NCBI RefSeq assembly: GCF_042186555.1
Contig: NC_133329.1
Location: 74,478,557-74,542,556 of the forward strand
DNA from: Aquarana catesbeiana
Taxonomy: Eukaryota > Chordata > Amphibia > Anura > Ranidae
DNA length: 64,000 nucleotides
Reading direction: 5' to 3'
Made by a program: the position numbers and the translations under genes. Positions within the stretch are counted from its first letter, which is position 1; each line of letters begins with the position of its first letter. Below, in pieces: positions 43,901 to 56,216 of this stretch. The notes beneath the pieces were generated by a model. That model had not been told where the DNA came from, ran no database searches, and saw only the letters and a program-made list of their open reading frames with translations.

Positions 43901-45565
43901 CTCCCACACTCCTCTCCTGTACATACTGTTCACTCACATACCTCCCACACTCCTCTCCTATACATACTGCTCACTCTCATACCTCCCACACTCCTCTCCT
44001 GTACATAGTGCCCATTGTCATACCTCCCACACTCCTCTCCTGTACATACTGCTCACTCTCATACCTCCCACACTCCTCTCCTGTACATACTGCTCACTCT
44101 CATACCCCCCACACTCCTCTCCTGTACATACTGCTCACTCTCATACCTCCCCCACTCCTCTCCTGTACATAGTGCCCATTGTCATACCCCCCCACACTCC
44201 TCTCCTGTACATAGTGCCCATTGTCACACCTCCCACACTCATCTCCTGTACATACTGCTCACTCTCATACCTCCCACACTCCTCTCCTGTACATACTGCT
44301 CACTCTCATACCCCCCACACTCCTCTCCTGTACATACCGCTCACTCTCATACCCCCCACACTCCTCTCCTGTACATACTGCTCACTCTCATACCCTCCAC
44401 ACTCCTCTCCTGTACATACTGTTCACTCTCATACCCTCCACACTCCTCTCCTGTACATAGTGCCCATTGTCATACTTCCCACACTCCTCTCCTGTACATA
44501 CTGCTCACTCTCATACCTCCCACACTCCTCTCCTGTACATACTGTTCACTCTCATAGTCCCCCACACTCCTCTCCTGTACATAGTGCCCATTGTCATACC
44601 TCCCACACTCCTCTCCTGTACATACTGCTCACTCCCATACCTCCCACACTCCTCTCCTGTACATACTGCTCACTCTCATACCCCCCACACTCCTCTCCTG
44701 TACATACTGCTCACTCTCATACCCCCCCACACTTCTCTCCTGTACATAGTGCCCATTGTCACACCTCCCACACTCATCTCCTGTACATACTGCTCACTCT
44801 CATACCCCCCACACTTCTCTCCTGTACATAGTGCCCATTGTCATACCCCCCCACACTCCTCTCCTGTACATAGTGCCCATTGTCACACCTCCCACACTCA
44901 TCTCCTGTACATACTGCTCACTCTCATACCTCCCACACTCCTCTCCTGTACATACTGCTCACTCCCATACCTCCCACACTCCTCTCCTGTACATACTGCT
45001 CACTCTCATAGTCCCCCACACTCCTCTCCTGTACACAGTGCCCATTGTCATACCTCCCACACTCCTCTCCTGTACATACTGCTCACTCTCATACCCCCCA
45101 CACTCCTCTCCTGTACATACTGCTCACTCTCATACCCCCCACACTTCTCTCCTGTACATAGTGCCCATTGTCATACCTCCCACACTCCTCTCCTGTACAT
45201 ACTGCTCACTCTCATACCCCCCACACTCATCTCCTGTACATACTGCTCACTCTCATACCCCCCACACTTCTCTCCTGTACATAGTGCCCATTGTCATACC
45301 CCCCCCACACTCCTCTCCTGTACATAGTGCCCATTGTCACACCTCCCACACTCATCTCCTGTACATACTGCTCACTCTCATACCTCCCACACTCCTCTCC
45401 TGTACATACTGCTCACTCTCATACCCCCCCACGCTCCTCTCCTGTACATAGTGCCCATTGTCACACCTCCCACACTCCTCCCCTGTACATACTGCTCACT
45501 CTCATACCTCCCACTCATACCTCCCATACTCCTTTCATGTACATAGTGCCCACTCTCTTACCCTC
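40977..45565. repeat. 41-bp satellite array, about 110 copies
   Basis: The unit contains CTCATACCTCCCACACTCCT, CTCCTGTACATA and CTGCTCACT; a second variant has GTGCCCATTG in the last part. Blocks of several units recur (for example the group with CTCACTCCCATACCTTCCAC near 41965, 42490 and 43235), showing higher-order duplication. As 41 is not a multiple of 3, open frames up to 411 codons arise across all three frames without meaning. Confidence 0.98.
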
Positions 45566-45667
45566 CACATTTTGCACTTTTCTTTCACTGTGCCAGCAGG
45601 GAGATGGGAAAGACCTTTCTTATATTATAAAACGTTTGCTCGTATTTATTTATAAGAATATATACAG

Positions 45668-45742
45668 TGTATATGTGTGTGTGTGTGTGTGTGTGTATAT
45701 ATACATACGTACATACATACATACATACATACACACATACTC
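45668..45742. repeat. (GT)n and (TACA)n microsatellite
   Basis: A run of GT dinucleotides is followed by TATATA and then TACA tetranucleotides, near the right end of the hAT element. Confidence 0.95.
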
Positions 45743-48469
45743 GCATGTGCGTTTGAGTTTTGGTGCACACCCTAATGCGATAGGCTGCGCACACCTATGC
45801 TCTGTGTACTTTTTAAATTGTACGAGTCAATCACATAATGAGACCAAAGTATGGAAGGAGAGATCACAAACATCATCCCAATCATCGTTGTCCATTTCCG
45901 TAATGTCGTGCTGCCAACAGGTCCAAAGCCCTTCTAAGGGGGTAAGGACACAAAAATGAAATGGGAGTAGAGATAGGAGGTAGGTTTCTCATCACACTCT
46001 GAGCAGAGCAACTGCTCCAATTCCGATTAGACAACCATACAGGAGGATTGCGGGAATTGAGTGATGAAGGCATGAGTGAACTATAGATAGCGAAAAAGAT
46101 AATTTGTGGAAATATTAAAATTGGAGGAGAGTTGAGAGAGGGGAACTAAAGAATGTTGCGAAACCACTTGAGATATCATCTTAATATTATACTTAGTCCA
46201 AGCATATGAATCTGGTAGCATATAGAAATGGGGCAGGGTAGGGTTAAGCCATATTGGAGCATTTGGGGATCACAGCCAATTTCTGATAGCCCTCACAGGC
46301 TAGACCCACTCTCCAGGCACACAAAGTAGTAAGCAAGGAAGGAGTTGGGGCATAGGGGGCCTGTGGACCTCTAAATTTAAGAAATTTGAGGGCTTCCAGG
46401 GAGCGGACCACCGCAGCCTCCAAGAAAGTAGAAGGGTTAGATAATTTAGGGTTCAGCCATTATGCCACTGTTACCAATTGAGTAGCCAAGAAATATTTAT
46501 GGCAGTCAGGAAAGGCAAGGCCTCCCTGCGTGTTAGGACGCATTAAGGTGGTCAATTTATAACGTGGAGTTTGGGGACCCAGAGGACGGAGGAGAAAAGC
46601 TGATTCAGCTTTACAAAAAAGGACTTTGGTATCCACTGTGGGGATTGCTGAAAAAAGTAGGTAAATTTAGGGATAACTTTTATATTTATAAAGTTAATAC
46701 GTCCCAGTAAAGACAAGGGCAAGCTCTCCCCTGCTTTCAGCTTTATCTTTGCCTCTTGGAGAACTGGAAGCAGATTTAGGGGAAGGAAATCTGAGGTCTG
46801 GTGGGAGATTACCACCCCTAAATAATTAAAGGTATCTATCCACTGTAAGGGAATAGTCAGGGAGGCCGTGTATCTAGCCTCATGGTCCACTGGAAATAAC
46901 AGTGACTTGGCTCAGTTTACCCTGAGTCCAGTAACTGATCAAAGGGCCTAGTAGCAAAATTTTGATGGGACCCAGTGGCGACCTCCCTATTGTCATTTAT
47001 CTTAACATAAAGTATGTCTGAATCAGGGCAGGTAGCAAAATAGCTGCTGTCAGCATAGTCAGTACATTACTAGGGGCCAGTGCTGTGGTTAGGGAATAGG
47101 GGGCATCAGTTGATGGAACTAAAGTAGTAATGGAACCCCTCGCATCGCTAATACGTGAGGAGGCCAATATAACTGGGTTCAGACGCAGTACAGGCACTGA
47201 TGTGGTGTTAATGTACGCTGATTATACCCTACTTTAATTGGGTGATACCCAGAGTACGTTGCAGACCGTCATTACCCTTATTAAGGCATCAGGCTTTTCC
47301 ATTAACTGGGACAAGTCGGTACTGAAGCCTTTAGATCCTATAACCGCCTCCCTCCCTGACTGTGTGGAAATGGTACAGTTGGTATCCTCTTTCGCTATCT
47401 AGGCATTCAGGTTACCCCCGACCCATCTCTATATATTGAACTTAATCTAAATCCCCTCCTCCGTAAATTCCGTGAGAAATGTACTATTTGGTGTAAACTG
47501 CCATTATCAGTAGTGGGGGGATCAACCTCATCAAAATGGTCTGGGCACCACAATTGTTATATGTATTCAATAACTCCCCAGTCTGGGTTCCCCGCCAGTG
47601 GTTTGCCAGGACAGACTCCCAATTTAGGGAACTGATTTGGCATATAAAGTTGGCTAGGATTAGTCAACATTACAATATAGCAAAGATTAGGGGGGGACTG
47701 GCGGTCCCTCACTCTAGCAAGGCCGTTGCTACCACTAGGTGAACTAGGCAGCCGCCTAGGGTGCACTGCTGCCTAGGGTGCCCGGCCGCTGGTTTCCCTA
47801 ATCCCTGTCTCCCACCGGTCTCTGCGTTATGTAAGTGTTCGGTGCGGGAGCGGTGCTGTATAATGCAGGGGATGCCGCCCGGCGCCTCTGCAGTATGTTA
47901 CATGTAGTCAGGCAGGCGCTCCGTCCAACTGTAGTATCATTAGAGGTGCAGCGCAGCACTGGGGAACATGTCCCGAGTCTCCCGATGGAACGGAAGCAAA
48001 TACATCCCCTGCTGCTGCGCGCCACCATGATTATATCAGTGACCTGTCTGTGTCTCTGGTCTCTTCCAGTACTGCCAGCTCTGCCCATACATGATTCAGT
48101 GACTGAGAGTCGTATTCTGAGCCTAGTCATGTGAACCCTAACCCCGCCCCCGTGTCACCATCATTTGCAGAGGCCAGCTCTCCCTCCCGATGTTCTATCG
48201 CCTGTCCTGTACAGAGGCAGTGCCACTCACGTGCAGACATGCTATAGCAGATCAGAGTAGTCAGTGCCTGGTGAGTGGTGACAGCTGGAGGCATCGAGCA
48301 GGGTTTGTGCTGGACAGAGTCGTCGGATGTAGTCTGCAGAGCAGAACCCCAGTGAGTGAACTTGAAGTACACTGTATTACTGTATAGTGTGTATAGACTG
48401 ATCTGTCCTCAGACTCCTCACATATGTGATGTAATTATTCCCCCCGAGCATATGGCCTGGATGTAAAGG

Positions 48470-50690
48470 TCCCTCTCCCTCCCCTCCTTCTCCTCCCCCT
48501 CCCTCCCCTCCTCCTCCTCCCCCCTCTCCCTCCCCTCCTCCTCCTCCCCCCCCCTCTCCCTCCCCCCCTCCTCCTCTCCTCCCCCCTTTCCCTCCCCTCT
48601 CCCCCCCCACCTCACCCCTCCCCCCTCCTCCTCCCCCCTCTCCCACCCCTCCTCCTCCCCCTCCTCCTCTCCCTCCCCCTCCTCCTCCCCCTCTCCCTCT
48701 CCCTCCCCCTCTCCCTCTCCCTCCCCCTCCTCCTCCCCCTCTCCCTCCTCCTCTCCCTCCCCCTCCTCCTCCCCCTCCTCCTCTCCCTCCCCCCCTCCTC
48801 CCTCTTCCCCTCCCCACATTCCTCCTCCCCCTCTTACCCCTCCATCTCCTCCCCTCTCTCCTCCTCCTCCTCTTCCCCCACCTCCTCCCCCCCCTCCTCC
48901 TCCCCCCACTCCTCCTCCCTCACCCCTCCCTCTCCCCCTCCTCCCACTCCTCCTCCCCCACTTCCTCTTCCCCCTCTCCTCCCCCCCTTCCCCTCCCCTC
49001 TCCCCCCTCCTCCTCTCCCTCCCCCCTCCTCCTCCCCCCTCTCCCTCCCCTCCTCCTCCCCCTCCTCCTCTCCCTCCCCCTCCTCCTCCTTCCCCCTCTC
49101 CCTCCCCTCTCCTCCTCTCCCTCCTCCTCTCCCTCCCCCCTCTCCCCCTTCCCCCCTCCTCCTCCCCCTCTCCCTCCCCTCCTCCTCCCCCTCCTCTTCT
49201 CCCTCCCCTCCCCCCTCCTCCTCCTCCCCCCCACTTCTCCTCCCCCTCCTCCCCTCCCCCTCCTCCTCCCACCCCTCCTCCCCCTCTCCCCTACTCCTTC
49301 TCCCCTCCCCCCACCCCCCCTCTCCCCTCCTCCCTCTTCCCCTCCCCACATTCCTCCTCCCCCTCTTACCCCTCCATCTCCTCCCCTCTCTCCTCCTCCT
49401 CCTCTTCCCCCACCTCCTCCCCCCCCTCTCCCTCCCCTCCTCCTCCCCCCACTCCTCCTCCCTCACCCCTCCCTCTCCCCCTCCTCCCACTCCTCCTCCC
49501 CCACTTCCTCTTCCCCCTCTCCTCCCCCCTTTCCCTCCCCTCTCCCCCCTCCTCCTCTCCCTCCCCCTCTCCTCCTCTCCCCCCTCCTCCTCCCCCCTCT
49601 CCCTCCCCTCCTCCTCCCCCTCCTCCTCCCCCTCCTCCTCTCCTCCCCCTCTCCCTCCTCCCCCTCCTCCTCCCCCTCCTCCTCTCCCTCCCCCCTCCCC
49701 CCTCCTCCTCCTCCCCCCTCTCCCTCCCCTCTCCCCCTTTCCCCCTCCTCCTCCCCCCTCTCCCTCCCCTCCTCCTCCCCCTCCTCCCCCTCCTCTTCTC
49801 CCTCCCCTCCCCCCCTCTCCTCCTCCCCCCTCCTCCTCCCCCCACTTCTCCTCCCCCTCCTCCTCCCCCCACTTCTCCTCCCCCTCCTCCTCTCCCCCCT
49901 CCTCCTACTCCCCCTCCTCCTCCCACCCCCCCTCTCCCCTACTCCTTCTCCCCTCCCCCCACCCCCCCTCCTCCCTCTCCCCTCCTCCCTCTTCCCCTCC
50001 CCACATTCCTCCTCCCCCCACTTCTCCTCCCCCTCCTCCTCTCCCCCCCTCCTCCTCCTCCCCCCACTTCTCCTCCCCCTCCTCCTCTCCCCCCTCCTCC
50101 TCCTCCCCCCACTTCTCCTCCCCCTCCTCCTCTCCCCCCTCCTCCTCCTCCCCCCACTTCTCCTCCCCCTCCTCCTCTCCCCCCTCCTCCTCCTCCCCCT
50201 CCTCCTCCCACCCCCCCTCTCCCCTACTCCTTCTCCCCCTCCCCCCACCCCCCCTCTCCCCTCCTCCCTCTTCCCCTCCCCACATTCCTCCTCCCCCTCT
50301 TACCCCTCCATCTCCTCCCCTCTCTCCTCCTCCTCCTCTTCCCCCACCTCCTCCCCCCCTCTCCCTCCCCTCCTCCTCCCCCCACTCCTCCTCCCTCACC
50401 CCTCCCTCTCCCCCTCCTCCCACTCCTCCTCCCCCACTTCCTCTTCCCCCTCCCTCTCCTCCTCCTCCCCCCCTCCTCCTCCTCCTCCCCCACTCCTTTT
50501 CCCCCCTCTCCTCCTCTCCCCCCTCCTCTCCCCCTCCTCCCCCCTCTGCTGCCTGTCTTCCCCCCACTCCTCCTCCCCTCTCCTCCTACCCCCTATCCTC
50601 CTCCTCTCTCTTTTCCCGTTCCCCTCCTCCCCCTTCTCCCCCCTGTCTTCCTCCCCTCTCCTCCTCCCTGCTGTCCGCCCCCCCCACTCC
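48470..50690. repeat. Homopyrimidine (plus) / homopurine (minus) tract, 2.2 kb
   Basis: The tract is made of CTCC, CCT and CCCCCT units with almost no A or G on the plus strand. A higher-order block with CCCCTCCCCACATTCCTCCT recurs near 48810, 49340, 49990 and 50275. The many glycine/glutamate/arginine ORFs on the minus strand (up to 284 codons) are composition artefacts. Confidence 0.97.
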
Positions 50691-51201
50691 TAGGACAGCA
50701 GCCACCAGGGATACCCACCAATAGTATATAAAAATTATTCCTGCGCTACCATGTAAGGATCGTGTGTTAGTGCAGGAAAAGCAGCTTGCACCGAAAGGGG
50801 TCCAGCCTGACCACTAAATGCAAAAAGATCTAAACAGTAAGAGTGGTGCTGCGCTAATTCTAATATACCCCACACTATCTATGTGGGAATAAGCGATGAT
50901 GATATACCCCACACTATCTCAGTGGGAATGAAAAAAGGCAGTCAGTGGCTATTGTAAACAGCCTAAAAGCAATGCAACTGTAGGCCTACTGATCAATAAA
51001 TGGCCAAGTGGCCTAAAGTGCTGGCCGGATATAAACGTGACTATGCAAGGTAACAACTAGTGATAAGTAAAAACAATGGTGTCTCATCAACCTAAAATTA
51101 TAAATATGTGAATTAATCAAAACAAGGATGCCAATATAGTGTAGTAATTTTCCAAAGAGCTTTATTAATAATAAACAGCAAGGTACTCACACAGATAAAA
51201 A

Positions 51202-51241
51202 CGATTAGTGCAGTGTATCCGGACGAGCGGCGAGCTCGTAC
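51202..51241. repeat. Stem-loop at the centre of the foldback element
   Basis: CAGTGTA and TACACTG pair around CGAGC-GGC-GAGCTCG. It occupies the position where a hammerhead-like motif would be expected in this layout, but the CUGANGA and GAAA boxes are not recognisable. Confidence 0.5.
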
Positions 51242-53406
51242 ACTGCTGACAGTGGAAGGTGTGCCTTTTCCCGAAAAGCTCTTTGGAAAATTACTACACT
51301 ATATTGGCATCCTTGTTTCCCCTTGGGTTACTGTATCTGTGGAGGATCTGAGGCTTATTGAGAGACAGCCCTGAGGGCAGGACCCATCCCCACAGAAGAC
51401 ACCAGCGGTGACTGTTATATGCTGTAACCTCAGGTTAATGAGGTAAGGGGCCATTACCTTAGAGTATAGGACCACCTGCATGGAGAGCACCTATATACAC
51501 TTCACATCTCTACCTCAGCCAGCTGTTATGTGAAAAAATCCAACGATCGTTTACATCCCCCCACCGTTTGGCACGTTATAGAAGCATTGAAGCTGATTGA
51601 TATTGCACAGATCACCTTTTGGATTTTTGTCCTTGCTGCTGCACTAGTCACTTTTCTTTTATATACTTTTTAAATTGTTTTTTGCACTTAGTGTTAACAT
51701 TTCATCACTAATAATATTGTTCCCTATGGACATTCAGTGTAACACTGCACGCTCATGTTTATTGTTTTTTTGCTTTTTATTGGATCTTTTTGGCTATAAT
51801 TTTTGTGCATATACCACTTTTTCTTCACTTGATGACACGTTTGTATAACCATTGGAGTTGTTCCTTATTGCACAAGTCACTTTCCTGTATCATATTATGT
51901 TTTTTTGTTGCTGCACAAGTCACTTTTTGTTTAATGTGATTATTGTGAATTTTAAGCACTTACTTGTGGTATGAGTTATTCTATTTTAGCAATTGTGGAT
52001 CTCCACGGACATTCAGTGTTACTTTGTGATTTCAACACACACCACCACTGTTTATGCTTTGGGAGCCCTTTTTGACTCCACTGATTTTTTGATTAATTCA
52101 CATATTCATAATTTTAGGTTGATGAGACACCATTGTTTTTACTTATCACTAGTTGTTACCTTGCATAGTCACGTTTATATCCGGCCAGCACTTTAGGCCA
52201 CTTGGCCATTGATTGATCAGTAGGCCTACGGTTGCATTGCTTTTAGGCTGTTTACAATAGCCACTGACTGCCTTTTTTCATTCCCACTGAGATAGTGTGG
52301 GGTATATCATCATCGCTTATTCCCACATAGATAGTGTGGGTTATATTAGGATTAGCGCAGCACCACTCTTATGCCCTGTACACACGGTCGGATTTTCCGA
52401 TGGACAATGTCCGATCGGAGCGTGTTGTCGGAAATTCCGACCGTGTGTGGGCGCCATCGGACATTTTCCATCGGATTTTCCGACACACAAAGTTGGACAG
52501 CAGGAGATAAAATTTTCCGACAACAAAATCCGATCGCGTCAATTCCGACCGTGTGTGGCCTGTTCCGACGCACAAAGTGCCACGCATGCTCAGAAGAAAT
52601 TCCGACACGGGACAGCTCGTTCTGGTAAACTTAGCGTTCGCAATGGATACAGCACTTTCGTCACGCTGCAATGTTAAAAATGGTTTAATACAGCGCACTC
52701 TCTTCTTCTTTATAATGTGACAAGAATTAAGTCGTTTTGCTGCTCATATTCACACACACTTCTCACAAAGTTTTATTTGTGTTTTTTTAGTGGGATTCCC
52801 TCAATATATTGTTATTAGTTCTCACATCTGACAGTTTTATATTTTTTTTGGATTTTTTTTTTGGTTTTTAAGCCTTTTTTTTTCTTTAATGTTTGGATTT
52901 TTTCCAAGGCTGATCTTTGTTTAATGTTATTTTTATTTTTACTCCAGAATATTTTTGTGTGTGTTTTGTGTGGCAAGTTACCCCAACACCATTGATATCT
53001 TTTATTATTTAATCTCCATGAGATTTTTTGTTGTTGGTGTCCCTTGTTCATTTCACATTGTATATTTGAAATGTACCTGAATCCTCACAAACAAACCATC
53101 ATTTTTGAAGTAAAACACATAGGAGAGTATAATTCAAAACAAAAATCCTTTATTAAGGTATCAGAACCAAACAAAGAGGAAGGCAACACTGGATCAACAG
53201 CAGAAATTAGTGAAGCCTGGGACCCCCACGGCAGACATAAATTCTTAAACCTCAAAATTGGTGGCCTGAGGAGTCCATATATAAGGGAGGGCAGTCTGGT
53301 CCGGGATTCACAGAGACTCGGATAGCAGCAGATGACATCAGTGTCCCCAGGCTGTGGTACCACAAGAGGCTGCATCTTTTGGCCGACCAGACTGGATCCA
53401 GGGCAA

Positions 53407-54495
53407 TCACTCTCTGGTCTTCCTTTCACACTTCCTTCCCGGCTGTGGCTGTGCAGTAGGAGATGTGGCAGGAGGAGGAGTAGGACCTGGAGGAGGAGGA
53501 AGAGTAGGACCTGGAGGAGGAGGAAGAGTAGGACCTGGAGGAGGAGGAGGACTGGGAGGACCTGGAGGAGGACTGGGAGGACCTAGAGGAGGACTGGGAG
53601 GACCTGGAGGAGAGGGAGGAGGAGGAGGAGGACCATCCCAAAGCTGTGTGTGAGGTGTAAGTTGTCCCCTCACACCTTTCTCCAGAGCCTCTGATATGAG
53701 GGCCTGACACATGGCTTGTTGGCCCTCCTCCATCCTCTGCATTTTATAGGCAATGAATGCCGCAAGGTTCTCCTGCCTGGTGTGGGGTGCTCCCAGGACC
53801 TCTGTAGCCCTCCAAAAAAATCTGATAGCCGCCTCCTCTAGGCTACTCCTCCTGCTGCCACTTTCTGTTTTCAGGGTGGGTGGAGGGACCTGCAGATCAG
53901 CCACCTCCTGGCTGAGACTTCCCTGTGTATGAAAAAAGGACATGGTTTTAGTTTTTGCATCATCAATCACAATCATAAATTAGTACTCCCAACTAACATC
54001 TAGTTAACATCATTGATTGGACAAGCAGAAATATTTAGAGGAATGCTACACCTGGCTCAATCTGGGCTCCTCCACATATGGCCTGGAAGGCCCAGGTTGG
54101 GCATCAGAAGCCTCAGCCGGGGGGGAAGGAAGCGTGGAAGGAAGACTGGAGAGGGATGGCCTGGGTTCAGTCTGGCCTGCCAGAAAGTGCAGCCTGTCAT
54201 AGTACAACATCCTGGGGACATAGATGTCATCTGCTGCTCCGGATCTCTGTGAATCCAGGACTTTCTTGCGCTCCCTCAGATATGTGCTCCTCAGGCAACC
54301 AATTAAGATCTTTAAATAAGTGATGTCTGCCGTGGGGATCACCTGCTTCACAATTTCACACAATTGCTCCAGTGCTGCCTTCCTCTTTGCTTGGTTTTTG
54401 AAATGGGGGTGGGTAATCTCCCACAGACAGGGCAGCTCCCTTAGCATATCAATGAATAGTGACATGAAGTCAGTATCTCTCATTAAGATATCCAT
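53407..54495 (-). CDS. Harbinger-borne MADF-type DNA-binding protein (third gene)
   Basis: This two-coding-exon gene has no stops. Coding starts at ATG 54495 (after an acceptor CTTGCAG at 54501-54507) and runs to 54052 (CAG then GTGTAG donor). It resumes after TTCATACACAG at 53922 and ends at 53407, giving 319 residues. A noncoding first exon probably ends at the AAG/GTAAGA donor near 54611. Residues about 10-95 resemble a MADF (SANT-related) domain: FIDMLRELPCLWEITHPHF, KRKAALEQLCEIVKQ and YLKILIGCLRSTYLRERKKV. The second exon has a helical segment (RENLAAFIAYKMQRMEEGQQ-like) and a proline-rich tail encoded by GGAGGA repeats. MADF proteins accompany PIF transposases in some insects. Here it probably binds the element ends or partners the transposase; that is inference. 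Confidence 0.75.
53455..53640. repeat. GGAGGA-rich coding repeat in the MADF-type gene
   Basis: Units of about 27 bases (GGAGGAGGAAGAGTAGGACCT) repeat several times on the plus strand and encode the proline-rich C-terminal tail on the minus strand. Confidence 0.85.
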
Positions 54496-54611
54496 GTTCA
54501 CTGCAAGACACAACACAAGACAAAGCCTAATGTCAGACCAAACTCTTCTAATCTTGTTACAATATAGGCCTCAATCTAGAAGCAGTATAGGCCCAAGTTT
54601 GTCTCTTACCT

Positions 54612-54783
54612 TCGTTCTTACGATCGGCGCGTCCAATGCTCCTTCCTCCGCTCACAGATCGTACGTAATACGCACGCGTGTTACGCTTTATACACACTGC
54701 GCATGTGTGTAACTCCGCCCGCCCCTGACGTTCTTTCTATTCTATTCCCCGCCCCTTTTCGTTCGGCGCAGTGGGGGAAGAGC
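54612..54783. promoter_or_regulatory. Bidirectional promoter region between the MADF-type and Myb-like genes
   Basis: The two genes diverge from a GC-rich region of about 170 bases. It contains TCCAATGC (CCAAT-like), CCGCCCGCCCC and CCGCCCC (GC-box-like), CTGACGTTC (CRE-like half) and several CGTACG/ACGCGT sites. There is no clear TATA box in the plus direction. The promoter role is inferred from position and composition. Confidence 0.55.
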
Positions 54784-56101
54784 ATGATGGCGGAGTTACA
54801 CCAGGTGCGTGCTAATTGTAGCAACGAGGAGGAGGAGGAAAGCCCGGATCCAGGCACGTCCCGATCCAGAAGGAGACGTTTTAAGGCCACAAATATGTCG
54901 TTTGGGGAGATGTTGGAGATGGTCGACATCATGAGGAAGTCCGACTATGATGGAAAATATGGGCCTTACCCCAAACCGAACATCCGAAAGGCCAAGATCA
55001 TGGCGAAAGTGGTCAGGAGTCTCGAGCGGAATTTCGGGGTACGAAGATCAAAAGATCAGCTCAGGAAGCGGTGGTCGGACCTGAAGTTGAGAGAGCCGGA
55101 GCAGTACCGAAAGATCCGGAGAGTGCTGCAAAAAAGTAAGTAGTTGTGCTGTGTTTCTATTCTTTCTGGCTTTATTCCGTTCGTTCTGCTCCATATGATT
55201 TTAGTAATTGTAACGTTTAAAAAGGTCAACTTTAATGTTCATGGGCCCATTATTCGTTTGTATCAAACATTTTTCGTTCGGCCTCTAGAACACCATTGTT
55301 TAGGCCATATGCATTTTCCCACATTTTTTTGGGGCCTACTTGGATGCCAAATATTTGTTTAGGTAGATGGGTTTGTTACTAGAATGAAATGCAAACTAGA
55401 TTGTGTGTAAGGAGAGGACACTGAGCAGCTGTTTTCACATCTGGACACTGGAGCACTAGTGTGGGACCCCAGAACACCATTTTTATTAGGGGGGGCACAC
55501 AGGTGCTCCAGTGTATACTATAGGGGGGGTTACATGTGTGAAGCTTGTACCAAACAGGTAAAGTATTGCAGCTTGACAAAGGGCAATAAAAAAAAGACAT
55601 CTTTGAACTCGGCTAAAATAGACAATTGTACCCCACTTCCAAGCAATGTTTCCTATTTCTAGTTCTGCCATCAAATATCTGTGTGCTAATTATACCATTT
55701 TTGTTTTACATAGGGGAGAAAAGACTCGGACACTCCTCATCCCAGGAGAACACAGACCCCCCTCCTCTGGAAGAAGGGGAACTACCCCAAACACAAGATG
55801 CTGAGCAGGAGGAAGAAGAAGATGTGGTGGAGATTGGCACCACAACAGGTGAGTGTCTGCGACCACAGACTCAGGTAAAAGAGATGGCTGGTGGCAGATT
55901 TTTGAGACCTTTTTTTTTGTTCTTTATCTCTTTTTAGGTGATCGTGATGTGAGGGAGAGAGAACGATTTACATCAGAAAGTGCCCAGATACTGATAGGGG
56001 AGATCATGGGATGTAATCTCCAATTGCAAAACATCCAGCAACAAATAAGTGATGTTATTAAAAAAAATAATAACATCATTGATGTTTTGGGGCGAATTTA
56101 A
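54784..56101 (+). CDS. Harbinger-borne Myb/SANT-like DNA-binding protein
   Basis: Three exons join in frame: 54784-55135 (donor GTAAGT), 55714-55848 (acceptor TTTTACATAG, donor GTGAGT) and 55938-56101 (acceptor TCTTTTTAG, stop TAA), giving 216 residues. The start ATGATGGCG is used; both ATGs are in frame. Residues about 38-115 form a Myb/SANT-type trihelix: FGEMLEMVDIMRKSDYDGKY, KIMAKVVRSLERNFGVRRSK and QLRKRWSDLKLREPEQYRKI. The middle is acidic (EQEEEEDVVEIG) and the end is a predicted amphipathic helix (NLQLQNIQQQISDVIKKNNN). In PIF/Harbinger transposons the Myb-like protein brings the transposase into the nucleus and onto the ends. The frame and splice sites are intact. Confidence 0.85.
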
Positions 56102-56216
56102 ACCCCACAAAATGACCGGTTTTATGTAATTTAAATTTTTACAATGTTTTGAAAAGCCAAATTTGGAGGATGCACACAGTGTGCCAACATGTGCTATCTG
56201 CCATCACGGGAGATCA

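Larger units (their letters stand above)
39534..45799 (+). mobile_element. Non-autonomous hAT element (6266 bp) carrying a large satellite array
   Basis: The left end is CATAGGCGTGCCCACGG and the right end TGCGCACACCTATG. The perfect 8-bp duplication CTCTGTGT lies at 39526-39533 and 45800-45807. ACACCCTAAT occurs near both ends. About 4.6 kb of its length is a 41-bp tandem array. No transposase is seen; 39600-40970 is unassigned non-coding sequence with a (CCCC) run near 39808. Confidence 0.93.
39236..46970 (-). pseudogene. L1-like LINE reverse transcriptase C-terminal part (LINE A), broken
   Basis: The RT thumb/C-terminal region is seen in the minus strand. SGLRVN-AKSLLFPV lies near 46920 with W changed to stop. 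FNYLGVVISHQTSDFLPLN and LLGRINFINIKVIPKFTYFF follow (46890-46552). After the hAT insertion the frame reads HRAYFTPYRLHKMNPSSSSE and CWRCGNSPGDFSHILWSCP, the C-terminal cysteine-histidine motif typical of L1-type elements. It ends at a stop at 39236. Stop codons (for example near 45835) and frameshifts make it inactive. Target-primed reverse transcription is the family's mechanism; clade (L1 or Tx1) was not resolved. Confidence 0.88.
38816..46975 (-). mobile_element. L1-like LINE A, 5' truncated, split by a 6.3 kb hAT
   Basis: Minus-strand LINE sequence occupies 45808-46975 and 38816-39525. The hAT at 39534-45799 lies between, flanked by the 8-bp duplication CTCTGTGT. The 3' untranslated part runs to about 38820. 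The 5' end is truncated in the reverse transcriptase domain and abuts the oppositely oriented LINE B. Confidence 0.88.

Noticed and set aside
40908..45959. Many long plus-strand ORFs (up to 411 codons) rich in serine, threonine, histidine and leucine
   Set aside because: They are the 41-bp satellite read in three frames; 41 bp times 3 gives a 123-bp period without stops. There is no start context, domain or codon bias.
48377..50567. Long minus-strand glycine/glutamate/arginine ORFs up to 284 codons
   Set aside because: They are produced by the homopurine strand, which cannot make most stop codons. Composition artefact.
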